A DNA stretch of 64,000 nt, taken from the NCBI GenBank assembly GCA_034190875.2, contig CM067349.1:4155311-4219310 (forward strand). Reading direction: 5' to 3'. The stretch is from Urechis unicinctus. Its lineage: Eukaryota > Annelida > Polychaeta > Xenopneusta > Urechidae. Under the pieces are notes generated by a model, which was given only the letters and a program-made list of their open reading frames with translations, did not search any database and was not told the DNA's origin. The translations under genes and the position numbers were made by a program. Each line of letters begins with the position of its first letter. Position 1 is the first letter of the stretch. Positions 1 through 12,300 of this stretch are shown piece after piece.

Positions 1-57
1 TATCTTCAATGGCTTATGGGGCAGTGAATAAACAGTTATATTATTTTTTTCAGTAGT

Positions 58-2905
58 TGCGCGTGCTTGTGAATGCCAAACCAAACTTGAGGATTCTAAG
101 ATCTTACACAAATCAAATAGACCATGTGCTGATGTCCAGCAACGTGTCAACTACTATCTTTCATGTAAGTGTCATATGATTCAAACTTGTCTATGTAAAT
201 GATTTCAGAAAAAAAGCATACACGATTATGTTACTTACTTTATTTCACGTGAGTTTTTTAAGCTATGCTATATGAAATTTCGTTGTATGATTTGAGACAC
301 CCAATAGGTGGTCAATTAGAAAGTCATTTTTCTATCAGGGTTCAGAATGTGCACAATTGTTCATTGTATATTTACGAAAAAGCATGTATCGTTGCCTTCC
401 TTACAACATTGCGCAATGGTTCTTCCGGAATGGTATTGTCTCTGTGAATATTAAAGACGTTTATCAATGGGTGTGATGCATCGCCATCGATAGCATGAGT
501 TTTGGAAGTTTACATCTAATCGTTTCAGGGCCGCGAGCATATTATAAAATACATCCCTGATATGTTTGATGTATTTTCCACAAGGAAATATTTCTATTAA
601 GAAGGCGTACTTACATTTAATCAGATATTATACCGAAAGTATCAACGATACCCGACTTATTTTCTTAAGACCTTTCCACCCACTTAAATGCTGAACTCAA
701 ACAGTAGCGCCTGTCATCATCAATATTCTATCATTGTCTGGATTCATATGTTCTTCGTTTGTCATTGTCTAATGATGTTTCAAAGTTTTCTTCATGCTGG
801 CGTTACATATATCAGCAATGTAGGTGCCACGATGTTCTAACAATTGTGCTCAATGGCAGTTTTAACGCAATACAGCTTGACTGCCACAAACATCTCAGTT
901 GCGTTTCTTAAACATAAGTAATCCAATGAATCGCCAACATAGGCGACCCAATCATTTCCACCAGCACTGACATAGATGTATGTTACACTGGGGTTAAAGT
1001 TCACCTGAGCTGTTTCTTCACCAGTCTCGTTGAGCATGGTCATTGATATTCACTGAGCCAAATCTATTTCTGCAGGAGCTCTGAAAGACAAATGAATTGA
1101 ACGCGGAATGGCTGTGTACCAAATACCCTCACCAAAACATTCATCGACCCTGAAAAACCATTTAAATGTGGGTTGTTTTGGTGGACTGTTAGCCTTACAA
1201 GAACTGACCGTACCTGTATTCCTATAACTAGTGTTTTATTCTGTGTGATATGCACTGGAGGCTTGTATAACATGTCCTGGTTTTAATGAGACATACCCGC
1301 AATGTTAATAGTGGATTGAGTAACTAGTCAGAAGCTTCTGACTTTTTTATTCACAATTTGTTTACTTAAAGGTAACTAATACTTAATCGGTTAAAAAAAA
1401 TTACGTTAGAGGGTCGGATACAGAGCGCGGCAATACTGGCAGGGAGGTGACTAAGAGGACACGTTACGTTAGAATGTCAGATAGACACATGGCCAAACTA
1501 AGAGGGAGAGAGACCAACAGAAAAACAAATCATCACTAGAGAGATGTTGACGGTTTATAATGACACAATCATCAATTTGTAATTGATACTAGAAAAGACG
1601 GAGGTTATGATGATTAGATAATTGATTAAATGTGTGCGGGACATCTGTCTCGTCCCAAGATGAGCAAAGCGGAACAATAATAATACACAAAAAGGGACAA
1701 CATTGAATTCACATAAATGTTATCTTATAGCATAAACCACACGCCGATAGCCTTGACATTAGACGTCCCCTTGTCATATTGCACATACTGCTATGTCACA
1801 GATCAGATTCCAAATACAACAATGCAGGTCAATATTCACTGGACAGTTGTGAATTTATTTATCGTGACGAATTCATCAGACAATCACATGAATGAATATT
1901 GCATTGCGAATGTTAGTCCCACAGCTGTTAGATGTATGTCTGTGAATATTCAAATAAGTTCCACAGGTCTGAACAATGAACAGTCGACAAAGTTGCAATG
2001 CTGAAAGTAAATATCATTGCGGGAAGCGACAGCATGTATTGCTCTAACTATCATCAACGTGCAAAGGTCAGTGTGACCTTTTGTGTGACGTTCGTACAGT
2101 TACTGCATTGAATAGATACGGCCCTTCTTTTATCCATTAAAGTGCTTCTTTGATATAGTTCTGCGCGTGAGTGGGCAAATTTCAATGAAAAGCCTCATAT
2201 TTATTCCCTTGTGTTTAGTGCAAATGCTGTAATATTCTTTAAAATATGGATTAAGGCTCTTTTTATGCATGGGGTTTTTAACTCCTGCCTAAACGCGATG
2301 CTGCTAACATGATGCCTTTGTATCTTCTCAGTGTGCTGCAAAGCCTCATGACACATACATATGAATGCAACCTAAAACTCATCCTCTGTGTATCATCTTC
2401 AGTACAAAAGTAATAGCGATGTAGGAATGCATTCCTCAGGCGTAGATATGCGGACAACGAACCCTACTCCCTTAATCTCCTAGAGTATTATATTGTCTTT
2501 GTATCATTGGTTGTAACAAAAACAGATTGCAATTGATTTAACCACTTCATCATATCATTCATAATAAACACTCGTATTACAATAACACTAGGTAATATCA
2601 AAGGATAAGACCAGCAAACTGAACGGCATGGTTTTATGTGTTGTTCTTCTCTATAATCTCTCGCGTTGGAAGTTTTAGGCATTATTTATACTGTAGCTGG
2701 CAAAGAAAGAAATCTGGCGAATAAACAGTTGCAATATACAAGTGAGAGACAGTAACTATGTATCCGAATTGCTTCTGATGGGATGATTTTCATCTATGTC
2801 ATATAATATATTGCAATGTGACCTCGTCATCATATATTATGAAACAATTGCAGATTAAGGATGGGTCCTACCAATGTCGGTTGGCAAGATTACTGTCGAT
2901 CTTCT
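58..2905 (+). repeat. Long interspersed repeat, copy 1 (pairs with 22737-25172)
   Basis: This stretch aligns by eye in the same orientation with 22737-25172, with scattered substitutions and small indels. The shared landmarks are the opening GCGTGCTTGTGAATG, the GAGGGTCGGATACAGAGCGC block near 1410 and 24037, and the GATTAAGGATGGGT block near 2852 and 25133. No long open frame survives in both copies, and the short frames inside are not conserved. I see no gene here. It is probably non-coding body of an old transposon or an old segmental duplication. The class of element cannot be named. Confidence 0.7.
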
Positions 2906-3104
2906 GTTACGTATCATGGTTCAAATTTATGTCAAGAGAGACTGTGACTAAATTCAGATTGGTATTGTTGCTGGCTGATAATGCATGACTTAATAATCGC
3001 TTCCACCCGCAATCGTACATATCTACCGATTGTAAACGTACGTACAAGTGCACTACATGTGATATGTAATGATGCATATCCTCCTTAAACCATTAAGTAG
3101 TTGT

Positions 3105-5260
3105 TCGATTGACGCAAGAGGGCTTACTCTAGTTGGCGTATGCGGTGAACATTCCGGCACACTCTTCGTAATGTGGTGCTACCATAAAACCGACAGAGCC
3201 CATACGACTGATGTTGGAGGTGGCTTAATGGAGCCAGCTTATTGGTCGAGACATACGGTTTCAGAATAGTCTGTGTCCCTTTGGCCGCACCTCCTGCAAT
3301 GGTGCGCGTTGGATAAGGACAGGTGAGGAGACATTAGCGGGACTTCCGCGACAATCATAATCATGTTGAAGATCACATAGATTCTGTACCTAGTGTTCGA
3401 CATCGGGTTTGGAGAGGGAATAGTTCTTATATTTCAGCATTGAATATAAAACAGAGACAAATGTATTTATGCTCATATGCACAGCATTTATGACTCCCAG
3501 TGGCTCCAATTCACACAATTATCGGCCATGTCAGCCTCTACGCGCTCGTGTTTGGGGCTTTTACTAGGTAAGTGACCCACAATTCTTTTGAATCATTCTT
3601 GCATGTTCCATGTCATTTTTGGCTGACTTTGATGACAAGGTTGTGGTATTTTACCTCTCAATGACAAGTGAGAATATAAAATCGGCATTCAGTTACAAAC
3701 ACATTGAAGATATAATATATGGGTCAGAACACATTTATTGTTAAACACAATATTGTATATGCCTATCCATCTCACAGCAATTATAGATTTTGCTTAGGTT
3801 ATTTACTCACTATGTATACAGCTGTCTATGTAGCTGTCTCTTTCTCAACTTTCTCATTACCGATATCCCTTTGCCACTCATACACTCTCTTATTATTGGC
3901 GGCACTCTGTTGACGATATCATTATATATTATCTGACATCAATGGCTAGGCACCCTTATTCTGGATAAAGATTAGCTGATGTGTACCGAGTAGTGCCGCG
4001 AATATTTTATAGGTGAAGGTCTATCTTATGCTGCCTTTGGCATCCACAATCCGCGAAATGTAGTTACAGTATGATGGTTGACAATATATTATCATCATAA
4101 CGGTAGGACCCCTTGATCTGCTTCATCCGTGTTAGTGCCGATTTGTGCTTTCACACTATCACACCAGTGGATTTATTTAGGGTCTATCATGTCAATAATA
4201 TGTGAATCGATATGCATGGCGGTACATTACTAAAACGCATATATACCCCAAGTGTTGAGTCAATCGCTCCAATACCAGTTTGAAGTCAGATATAGATTCT
4301 CTCGGACATATTTCTTATTCTTTGAATAATGGTGTGAATTTTTGCTGAATTGTCCTAACCACCGTAATGAGTCTGTGTTTGTATCTAAAGTGTATAGAAT
4401 GACAGTGTCGTCACTGTCAACATCCGCTACCACCAGGCCAATGCTACAGTATTAGGACTGCAGCTTCATTCGAGAATCGTAACGCCTACGAGTTCGAATT
4501 TACATACAACAACAGCCTGCACCAGCATATTACGGGATCTGGAACGAGCATTAGGAAATTGTCCAAGCCAGAGGCCTGATACTGCATATAAAATATTTAC
4601 GGACCGGATGTTATGTTTTTAATTCACTTCATTTTGCTATATGTTATTAAGTCAATTTGGCAACTGTTACAAAATCATTCACGTGCACGATGATCTTAAT
4701 CAATTGCACATAAAGACCATCATAATGTTTCTATGCTGAGAGGGGGACCCATTGTTTCGTTCATTAGAAACTTAATTGCATACATCAGTGTTAACGGACT
4801 TATGGACTAATGCTGTCTCATCACTGTAATGAAAGAGTAATTACATTCTAACCAGCTTCCCCAAACCATTCTGCCATTTATGTCCGTAATAAACTACTAC
4901 CGTTCCGTGTATTGGACAATCCCAAAGTGATGACTTAACTGAGTTTGCCAGCTAACCATGGACATTCTAGCAGCAAGTGACAAAAACCTTTCAACTTCGG
5001 AAAATAGTAGTTTTTTAGCTCTTGGAATGGGGGACACGCTAGCCAGCCATGCGCGAGGCACATACGCAATAGCTTTGTCCCACATTGGGTCAATAGAATA
5101 CTCCTTGATACGATTTATACGTCCACTTCGGCACAGCTTGCATGTATAAGGCTTCACTGGGCTAGATAAGTCTCCATTCAGATACATGCGGGTCGTAGGT
5201 GGAAATGATTTTAAATGGCATGAATGATCAAATAGTCCGCAATGAAACCAGTTCAACTTT
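3105..5260 (+). repeat. Second interspersed repeat block, copy 1
   Basis: This block aligns directly with 27445-29345. Its right half (about 4230-5200) aligns directly with 20935-21830. Its 3300-4440 part is found inverted at 31640-32645 and 58000-58985, so five partial copies lie in the window. The copies share the TACCAGTTTGAAG landmark near 4275, 20975 and 28568, seen reversed near 31797 and 58148. A 119-codon minus-strand frame (4897-5256) is interrupted by stops in the 21.6-kb copy, so I do not call it a gene. The element class is unknown. Confidence 0.65.
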
Positions 5261-5539
5261 AATCACTGGCTCTTTTGTCATAAAGTGGTAACTATGGTAG
5301 GAAGCAGAAGATCAAAAGCAATCTTTCCAAATTGGTAAGACCCATCAAACTTATGCAATTGTTTTATACTAATGTTATATAAACCTGCTCCCAAAGCCAT
5401 GTTAAATTATTATTTGTACGAGATAGTGATCAAAGACAATTGTTGGCTTGTCTTTTAAGTCGTTGAATAATCAATGCTGTAGGATGGACCTTCAAAGTCC
5501 ATCGTGTAATTAAATGCTTGAGACGCCAGGCCATGCTAT

Positions 5540-6730
5540 TAGTTAACACTCCTAATTACATTCATGATGGCAAGCATCAATATATAGACGTAATATGTAA
5601 GGTGCTGATAATACTCGAGTATGCCTCTGCAATATCATTTACATAAACAATTTTGAATCATGTGACATATTAGTTTGCACGTTGCAGGTCATTAGCACAT
5701 GGTCAATTTGATTGATGTCAGATCTTTCAAGCTGTTTATTCACTGCCCCATAAGCCATCAAAGTTAAACCCTGTATCAATTAGGACTTCATTAAAATTAA
5801 TTGATGCGTTAATCTATCGGAAGAAGTGATACATATCATATGCAACCAGGATTAATGTCACGTAATGTCCCATGAGAATCCTTTGGCATTCATCACGGTT
5901 GCATATGATCAGTTTGTTCAAAGCTTAAAGGTCAGTCGATGCATTCTCGTCATGAATCCAATAGCTCAAAGACGATATCAGTCGGTCACCTGGTTAGCTA
6001 TGTGTGCATTCGCGTTTAATGATGTGACAGCCGCTTCACTGACAAGGAGTAAATCAGCTGCAATTTTCTGTAAGAAGCTGTGCATAGTGAAGATAGCATT
6101 GAGAAAACCAAAGGATATTTCCTGTGATACTTAATGCGTTCATACTGATATTAGGTTTCTATATGCCTTCCGTTCTCGTAAATCTCATTGTGTTAATGTG
6201 TCTGAGCTAGTTTCTGAATGTGGGTATGATAGCGCCGGCAGAAGTCGACGCACCCTTCTCTGTCACGACGTGTTCCTCACCATTGTGTTTGAATGTTTGA
6301 GAAGTAACCAGTTTATATGAGATGTTTTAATATTCTCAGGTAAAATGTTGATTGTTAATGACATACAATATGCCTGCTGTCCGCTACAATTTAAAACATG
6401 ATTGGCTTTGCCCATTGTTGACTTTGTTCGTAGCGATAGCAAACATAAAAGGGTGTGGGGTGGGCGGGGCTTGAGGGAGGGGCAAGTGGAGAACAGGATT
6501 GCTGAAATTGACATTTGGCGATGAAGGAATTGGTCGTAGCAGTATTTTGAGTTCTGCCCTATCAATGCTCATTGCATTGTTGGATGGATTCATCACTGCC
6601 AGTCTTTTGAGAGCATTTATCCAGCGAATCATTATGCATGTATTTTAGGACTATCCATCGTGTCAGCGTCATCGCGTTTAGATGCTGCACAAACATGCAT
6701 ACTAATTAACTAGCATTAGATATATTGGTT
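5540..6730 (-). repeat. Interspersed repeat block in inverted orientation
   Basis: Read on the minus strand, this stretch matches 29390-30600, and in part 21840-22740. The matching landmarks are GAACGGAAGGCATATAGA (minus strand near 6170, plus strand near 29962) and GGGGCAGTGAATAAACAG (minus strand near 5740, plus strand near 30380). Open frames inside are short and not kept between copies. No gene is called. Confidence 0.65.
5836..5909. repeat. 74-bp near-palindrome (hairpin or tiny inverted-repeat element)
   Basis: A 13-base arm ATCATATGCAACC at 5836-5848 is the exact reverse complement of 5897-5909. Further pairing continues inward. The same structure is at 30219-30293, where the inner part holds two CACGTG boxes. 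At the third copy of the surrounding repeat (about 22676) only the left arm is present. Confidence 0.7.
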
Positions 6731-6964
6731 AGGTTCGCCCGTGTTTTAGCGCTTTATAAAGTGAAGAGAAACAACAGAATGGCCCCAGACTTCAGACATT
6801 AATGACTATCTAAAACTACCATCCACAGTGCGGACATGAAAGGTCGAGGATCGTAAACTACACAGACGTTGTTAGAGGCGAACTGTTTTCCATATGGGTA
6901 CCCTAGACCGGGTAATTTATCAAGATGACATTATTTGGTAGTGTCCTTGCTATTTTCGCTATTC

Positions 6965-7960
6965 ATAAGACTATAGAGCGACGTGTTTTGGCAGCGGCAA
7001 GGCTCGGCGAAACGACATTTTTCCCGCTCTCATCGATCGCAGTGACGTCAGTCGAGTATTCCCATGTGCTTTTGTTTGTGTGACGGTAGCGCCAACTTAC
7101 AAATGCAATTTATTATAAGTTGCAATTATGATACCAAGAAAGGTTAATAGATAAGATTTACCTGATTAAGCAGCCGCTTAAGCAAAGATGAAATCCTGGC
7201 CAAAGTGGTGTGTTACAGATACAGCCCTCGTTAGGACCTCTCCACTCGACACGAGTCGCAACCCACGGCCAAAAGGTTGCCCCTTATGATCGCCTCTTAC
7301 GACATGCAGGAGGATACAGTGCGCCTAATCTGTCCCCGGACCCACAGGGGTGAGGTTGTATCGTTCACCAATATTCCCATAACCAGTATTGTTTTATCAT
7401 TAATTCATGTATGCCATGTCCTAATTCTTAATCTGTTTATGCTCAGACGCCTAAACAAAAAGCACTCAAGCTAAAATCAAAGCGTTATGACCAAATTTTA
7501 TTCCACGTCATGATTCATGCATGCTGTCTGAGGTACCTCCCTAAGGATACCACAAGGGAATTCAATAGACGCAGTTACAGCGAAGAGCTTATAGTAACTC
7601 CATACGTGAACAAAACGGCGTGTGTGTGCAGCGCTCTGCTTGTCGAAACGTCTATCTTAAATCCACGGCTGTTGAGTGCCACATTGACAACAAACCTACC
7701 CATCATCATAACGTACCCTCTCCCCCTACAGCTGATATCCGCTTCCCAGATCTATGAGTGAACTACGTGTCACCTGCCACCTCCCTTCTCTCCTCATACA
7801 TACATATATACCACCACAGACATAGTTAATCAGTATGATTTACCAGCTTTGTTCTGTTTAACATTTTGAGTGAATCAATGTACAGCTTCTGGTTTAGCCA
7901 TGACAATTTGTTCAGTCTGTGAATCAAATCAAAATCAAAATCAAATTTCTGTATTTCAGA
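6965..7960 (+). repeat. Repeat block containing a SINE-like segment (pairs with 30595-31340)
   Basis: This block aligns directly with 30595-31340. It begins with a GAAACGACATTTTTCCCG block and includes CATCGATCGCAGTGACGTCA. It contains the SINE-like segment (about 7110-7370) also seen at 18009-18413 and about 30715-30990. It ends in a shared tail near CAGCTTCTGGTTTAG. Short frames at 7277-7474 and 7510-7761 lie in the repeat and do not look like genes. Confidence 0.6.
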
Positions 7961-9000
7961 CAAAGTATATAACTTTATATGCGGTCCGTAGCAACTAAAA
8001 ATCTAAGCTTATATTTGCACATATATACATAGATTGATAGAAGGAAGGAAGGACGGCCTATCATGACTGATTATCAGGCTACATCATTGAAGTGAACATA
8101 TAGTAATCTCATCCAGTGTTTTCTCTTTCTTGAATTCCATTAAATATCAGATCTAAGAACTGTTTGTACAATTGTATTGGGTGATATATCATCCTTAGCA
8201 TAAAACTGAAAATGAGATTCCCAATTATAGCATGGGAGCTACGTACATTATGATAAGCAAACATTACACTAGCCCTGAAGTGGCGAGGCAATCTAAGCAA
8301 CATCCTAAATACATTATTATAAGCAGTGTGTAATTTAGTGATAGCATATTTTCTGTATTAGACCATTAGCTAACTGCAAAAAAGGTGCCTGTGAAACATG
8401 CATACCAAGTCTCCTCTGGGTGAATATTTGAATGGTCTCTTGGTCTCTGCCCTATGAAACTATGTCCCATCTTTCTCAATGTGGGTCTTGGAAATTCTCA
8501 ATTTAATGAAACGTGGTGCACAATTACTTTACAGAACTCTCGGTTCATCAAAGGGTGTCTATTATGCATGTTCACTGTTGACAAACGTTGAAAAAAAGCC
8601 ACGAAGACGCATCACATAAGGTATTATATATCTGCAGTGCTTTGCGCGGTTGGAACATTTGCAGACTTCTACGTATATTGCCCTTTTGTCTCGCTTTTGT
8701 TTGTTGGTGGAGGGGGGCGGTGGAGTTAATTAGCATATTGGTATATCTATGTTTGGATGACATCAGCGAAGTGAGCAGCCTCGTCTTCAGGATCGAATAA
8801 AATAATGCCATTTATATGATTCTACTTTGTCTTGCGTTATATCTTTATTCTATATTACATCACATGTGATTACAATTGATAGTTGAAAATGCGTGACATA
8901 TTTGATATTACGTCATCTGTGATTAAAATTGATTGCTGGAAATCAATGAATAAATTAAGCAAAATTTATGCACATATCAAAGGATATTCTTCACATATTT
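7961..9000. repeat. Mosaic of repeat fragments without a gene
   Basis: About 8380-8670 matches 59115-59390 in direct orientation (landmarks GAATGGTCTC and GCCACGAAGACGCA). About 8690-8990 matches 36700-36990 in inverted orientation (landmarks GATGACATCAGCGAAGTGAG and TCCTGAAGAGG). The switch near 8670 is a breakpoint between pieces that are separate elsewhere. I see no convincing coding sequence. Confidence 0.55.
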
Positions 9001-9039
9001 GCAGCGTACAGCCATAAAGCAGTGGACATAACAGCATTT

Positions 9040-9980
9040 GTCACCCGCAAAGAGCCAGGAATTGTTCATTCCGCACCAACATTATTCGATGGCTACAAGA
9101 TGATATCTTACCTAATTCCAGCAAGGAAGCGAAGAACGTTATCCTGAGTGAAAATGACAATACTATACAGGACGACCTCCTTTACTATTTATTCAGACCG
9201 GTTGCATCAAATCCAGGAGACTTCCGGTTATCGCTGGTCGTGCCAAAGACCCTCAGGTATGCAGTTTTGTCCCAATGTCTGAGCTCCGCACTAGCGGGTC
9301 ATGTGGGTATTAACAAATTGCTCTCTGCCTTGTGGCGGAGATTCTCTTGGCCAGGTATGTATCGCGATGTACGGGAATATGTTGATAGCTGTTCTCAGTG
9401 TATAGATACCAAGCGTTCTCACCGACATGAGAGACCTGAAATGACCCTCTTTGACCCCTGGGCTAAGAATGCTGATGGACCATGAAGGACGACCAAGTTA
9501 TCTGAATACATCAAATGCCTGTAGATATATTCAGACTTACAAGCCTTCCACAAATGGAAAGATTGAACGAGCAAATGGTACCATCACCAAACTGCATCGC
9601 ACATGTAGTCATGACAACAAAAAAAATCGCATTTTACGTATGTTCTCTTTTGAATTACTACATTTCCCTCGTGATACTGCACAGGAGGCTGCCGAATATT
9701 CATAGCGGAGGAGATCCCCCCAAGATATTCTGCAGGTCCAGTTGGCAGGCCGAGATCTCGCCTTCAAAGCAGCGTAGGCCAATGACACCAAATTGAAAGC
9801 CACGATAGGCGTTCACATCGGATCACAATAGAAGCTATTGTTTATTTACACAGCCCCATTTTGTTACTGCCACGGGCCAAGGAAGCCAGACATTCGCTAC
9901 CAGGAACAGAGGACCATATATCGTAGTTATGCTAAAGGGACACAATGCCAAATTTAAACACCTACATACGGAAAGTTTTG
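9040..9980 (+). pseudogene. Ty3/gypsy-type retrotransposon integrase relic
   Basis: The frame at about 9150-9485 resembles the N-terminal zinc-binding (HHCC) domain of LTR-retrotransposon integrases. It shows AGHVGINKLL, then RFSWPGMYRDV, then CSQC. The first zinc-ligand histidine seems to be lost, because CLSSALAGH stands where H..AGH is expected. After 9485 the frame stops and resumes near 9510 with the end of the catalytic core: TYKPSTNGKIERANGTI carries the catalytic-type glutamate in NGKIERANG. Most of the core between them is missing. A C-terminal-like stretch, RNRGPYIVVMLKG, follows at about 9895-9940. It is a dead fragment. At about 9985 it abuts an inverted gag-like segment. Ty3/gypsy is the likeliest family, but another LTR family cannot be excluded. 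Confidence 0.75.
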
Positions 9981-9984
9981 ATGT

Positions 9985-10482
9985 GGGGTTGATGCTGCGA
10001 GAACCAAAGGAGTGAAAGCGGAAGCAGTATGTGGCCAGTACTGATGGAGGAGGGCCGAAAGACAGAAGAGGAGTTGAAGCTGGACTGAAAGGCAGATATG
10101 AAGCTGGACTGAAAGGTAGAAGTGGAGCTGAAGCTGGTCTGAAATGCAGAAGAGAGCTTAAGCTGGACTGAAAGGCAGTAGAAGAGATGAAGCTGGAATG
10201 AAAGGCAGAAGAGGAGCTGAAGCAGGTCTGAAAAGGCCGAAGAGGAGCTGAAGCTGGACTGAAAGGCATGGTCAAGTCAACAAGAGAGGCAAGAGGAGCA
10301 GCGGCACTGTTGGCTTTGGCTGTCTGAACAGACTGGGGGTGTAGCATGTCCTGCACTATGCTAGTAAGAGCCAAAAGGGTAGACTGCAGCTGGTCAACGT
10401 TGTCGGCGGATTGCAGTGGATGAGAGGTTACTGCAGAGACAGAAGATGTGGCCACTAGGGTTACAGTCTGGGAGGCGACCAT
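9985..10482 (-). pseudogene. Gag-like retroelement ORF, internally deleted copy
   Basis: The minus-strand protein starts MVASQTVTLVAT, matching the leader frames at 33942-34202 and 61797-62030. It then passes almost directly into 10-residue Ser/Pro repeats (FSPASAPLLP type). The conserved central domain present in the other two copies is missing. The alignment with those copies ends near 9985, where the integrase relic begins. Roughly seven 30-bp repeat units remain, against about 30 and about 22 in the other copies. The frame beyond 9985 reads into the adjacent relic and is not meaningful. Confidence 0.65.
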
Positions 10483-10824
10483 ACAAATGTTAAAGAGTCT
10501 GTCATACGTAACAGGTCGAAATACGGATGTGGTCTAATGACATTGATGAATGCCATCTACAGTAGCCAATGTGTCATGAATAGATAGAGCTTGATGGTTG
10601 CCATCAATGATACAACATATGAATAAAAAACGTGTTACGGTATCTGTCAGAGCGTGACAGGTGAAGGCAAGCAGGCTATACATAAGAACGATATAAGGCC
10701 AGCTTAAGTGCAAGGCGTGTCACGGATATTGCTAGGGTGGTTGATATTGTTTCAAATAAATGAGAACGTGGTACGGTATCTGAGAGCGAGGCAAACGGAG
10801 GCAATCAGAGTGGGCAATATAATG

Positions 10825-11610
10825 CTAGAGGGAACGTAAATGACCAGCATGTTCCAAATAGTGTCTAATGACAGGCAAAAGACAGATGAGGTTGTGACCT
10901 ACCGATGCAAATGTGTTACTGTTAAGGGCATGACAGGAAAAGATAAAGTTAATAACAGGTTGTGAATGCATATGAGTGCATATCATGCGGTGAAAAGATT
11001 GTGGTATGCAACAGTAATAGTTGTGATGACCAAAGAGCGATGGGGCAATCCCAGAAATCCGTGTACAGGGAGTGAGAAAGAACACACCGTAAGGTTGGTA
11101 ACTGTTTTTGAAAAGAATGTGCTTTGCAAGGTCGTTAATGCTTGAAGCAATATTTAAGGGTACTTGACCCTGAGCGAAATTAGTGGTGATGTCGATAATA
11201 ACAAAGGATGGTTTCATGTGGTTCAAGTAATAACCATGGAAATTATTAGAGACACCTGAGGTACCAATGTCATTAGGAATAAAAGGAATCCCGCCGGTTT
11301 TGTTAGCTAGTGAGTGTTTGAGGCACACTACAAATGGATTGGCAATAGTTAACCCCACCAGAGGTATGGCGAAAACCTTGAACAGAATTAACGCCAACCG
11401 AATATATGTAACCTTCTCTGACGGCATGATGAATGTAGCGAGCAAAATACACGGACGAATCGATAAAGTTTTGTTGAAACGCTTGGTGTTAGTGTTAAGT
11501 TGCACAAGGCGGAAGTTGTACGCGAAGACCAATCTAGCCTGTGGCGGAAACGGGGCTGCCTTAAGGTTATAGCTGTCGTACCATCTCGAGCTACCAAGAT
11601 GGTGGTTCAC
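10825..11610 (-). CDS. SGNH-hydrolase-like, retroelement-associated ORF
   Basis: This is a 261-codon open frame. The stretch KPSFVIIDITTNFAQGQ followed by PLNIASSINDLAKHI resembles the Block III region of SGNH/GDSL hydrolases, where the pattern is hydrophobic strand, D.G.ND, then a helix. Here N is kept but the canonical GTND is degraded to TTNF. The upstream GWYD/RWYDSYNLKA part has no recognised function. A shortened, interrupted homologue lies on the plus strand at about 60660-61096, next to the same neighbours. It sits between a gag-like ORF and a kringle gene. The open frame may continue upstream of the first ATG, since a CTVCEGRW stretch is in frame there. The fold assignment rests on a short motif and is tentative. 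Confidence 0.45.
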   Translation of the reverse strand: MNHHLGSSRWYDSYNLKAAPFPPQARLVFAYNFRLVQLNTNTKRFNKTLSIRPCILLATFIMPSEKVTYIRLALILFKVFAIPLVGLTIANPFVVCLKHSLANKTGGIPFIPNDIGTSGVSNNFHGYYLNHMKPSFVIIDITTNFAQGQVPLNIASSINDLAKHILFKNSYQPYGVFFLTPCTRISGIAPSLFGHHNYYCCIPQSFHRMICTHMHSQPVINFIFSCHALNSNTFASVGHNLICLLPVIRHYLEHAGHLRSL

Positions 11611-11748
11611 AAAAACCCACCTGCCCTCGCAAACCGTACATATTTCTACAGGCCCATCATTTTATTTCACTATCAAACATTGCTCAACACAATGTTAACA
11701 TAAACAACACAGAAAAACAACTAAAGTAGATTTTTAACATAATGGTCA

Positions 11749-11997
11749 TCACACTACAGAAACAACAGCCTTAATAACTATCAAAGAAATAATGGAGCAA
11801 TACTGCCGTCGAAACCAATACCAAAACACGCAAGACACAATAAGATAAATGTTTCCTGAAATCTGGCACCAAACAGGCTTATCTATCATTCCAACCACTG
11901 GTACGACAGTACGAAATAAAGTCAACACACATTGCACCATATCGAGCCATAGTAACATTATGGTATAGGAAATTCGCTGGCTCTGTGTCAATGCCAT
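11749..11997 (-). CDS. Short hydrophobic membrane-like ORF, unknown function
   Basis: This 82-codon frame contains ISGNIYLIVSCVFWYWFRR flanked by other hydrophobic runs, consistent with one or two membrane segments. The homologue at 60326-60569 keeps most positions with conservative changes (V/I, Y/F, L/M), which suggests past selection on the protein. That copy has an in-frame TAG at the fifth codon. It lies just downstream of the kringle exon in both copies and could be a separate gene or an alternative 3' exon. No known family is recognised. Confidence 0.4.
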   Translation of the reverse strand: MALTQSQRISYTIMLLWLDMVQCVLTLFRTVVPVVGMIDKPVWCQISGNIYLIVSCVFWYWFRRQYCSIISLIVIKAVVSVV

Positions 11998-12040
11998 ACA
12001 ATATCGTCTATATTGACAAAATCTACTTTATCCCTATCAA

Positions 12041-12300
12041 TTAGCAGAAGACGACGGGACAATATTCCCAGCGACGAGAAGGGTCGGTGGTATAACACCA
12101 CGGTCCGTCTGGCTCACCGTCGGGGTTACGGCATCGATTCCCGACGGCGATGATCCCGCTGTCTCTTGAGAAACTTGCCGTTGTGAAGTAATGGTGATGC
12201 GGACTATGGGTGTCCCAGCGCTGACACGTTCTTCCACTGACAGTGACAGTCTGATTCCCGATGTATTCATATCCTAGGGTTGTTGTTTTGCAGTCATAAT
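12041..12300 (-). CDS. Kringle-domain exon of a PAN-kringle gene (inverted copy)
   Basis: This exon encodes one complete kringle. It shows YDCK at the start, GRTCQRWD, NRCRNPDGEPDGPWCYTTDP, and RRWEYCPVVFC at the end, with a stop codon immediately after the last cysteine. Six cysteines and the conserved Trp/Pro positions fit the family. Kringles are disulfide-bonded extracellular binding modules. A splice acceptor precedes it: the minus strand reads a T-rich tract, then TGCTCATTAG just before 12300. The acceptor phase (1) matches the donor of the exon at 12672-13002, giving a predicted intron of 371 bp. This copy keeps the tryptophan in RRWEYC that the 33.7-kb copy has lost. Confidence 0.85.

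Noticed and set aside
4897..5256. 119-codon minus-strand ORF with CKLC motif as a gene
   Set aside because: The homologous stretch at 21.6 kb has several stops and frame changes, and no family is recognised.
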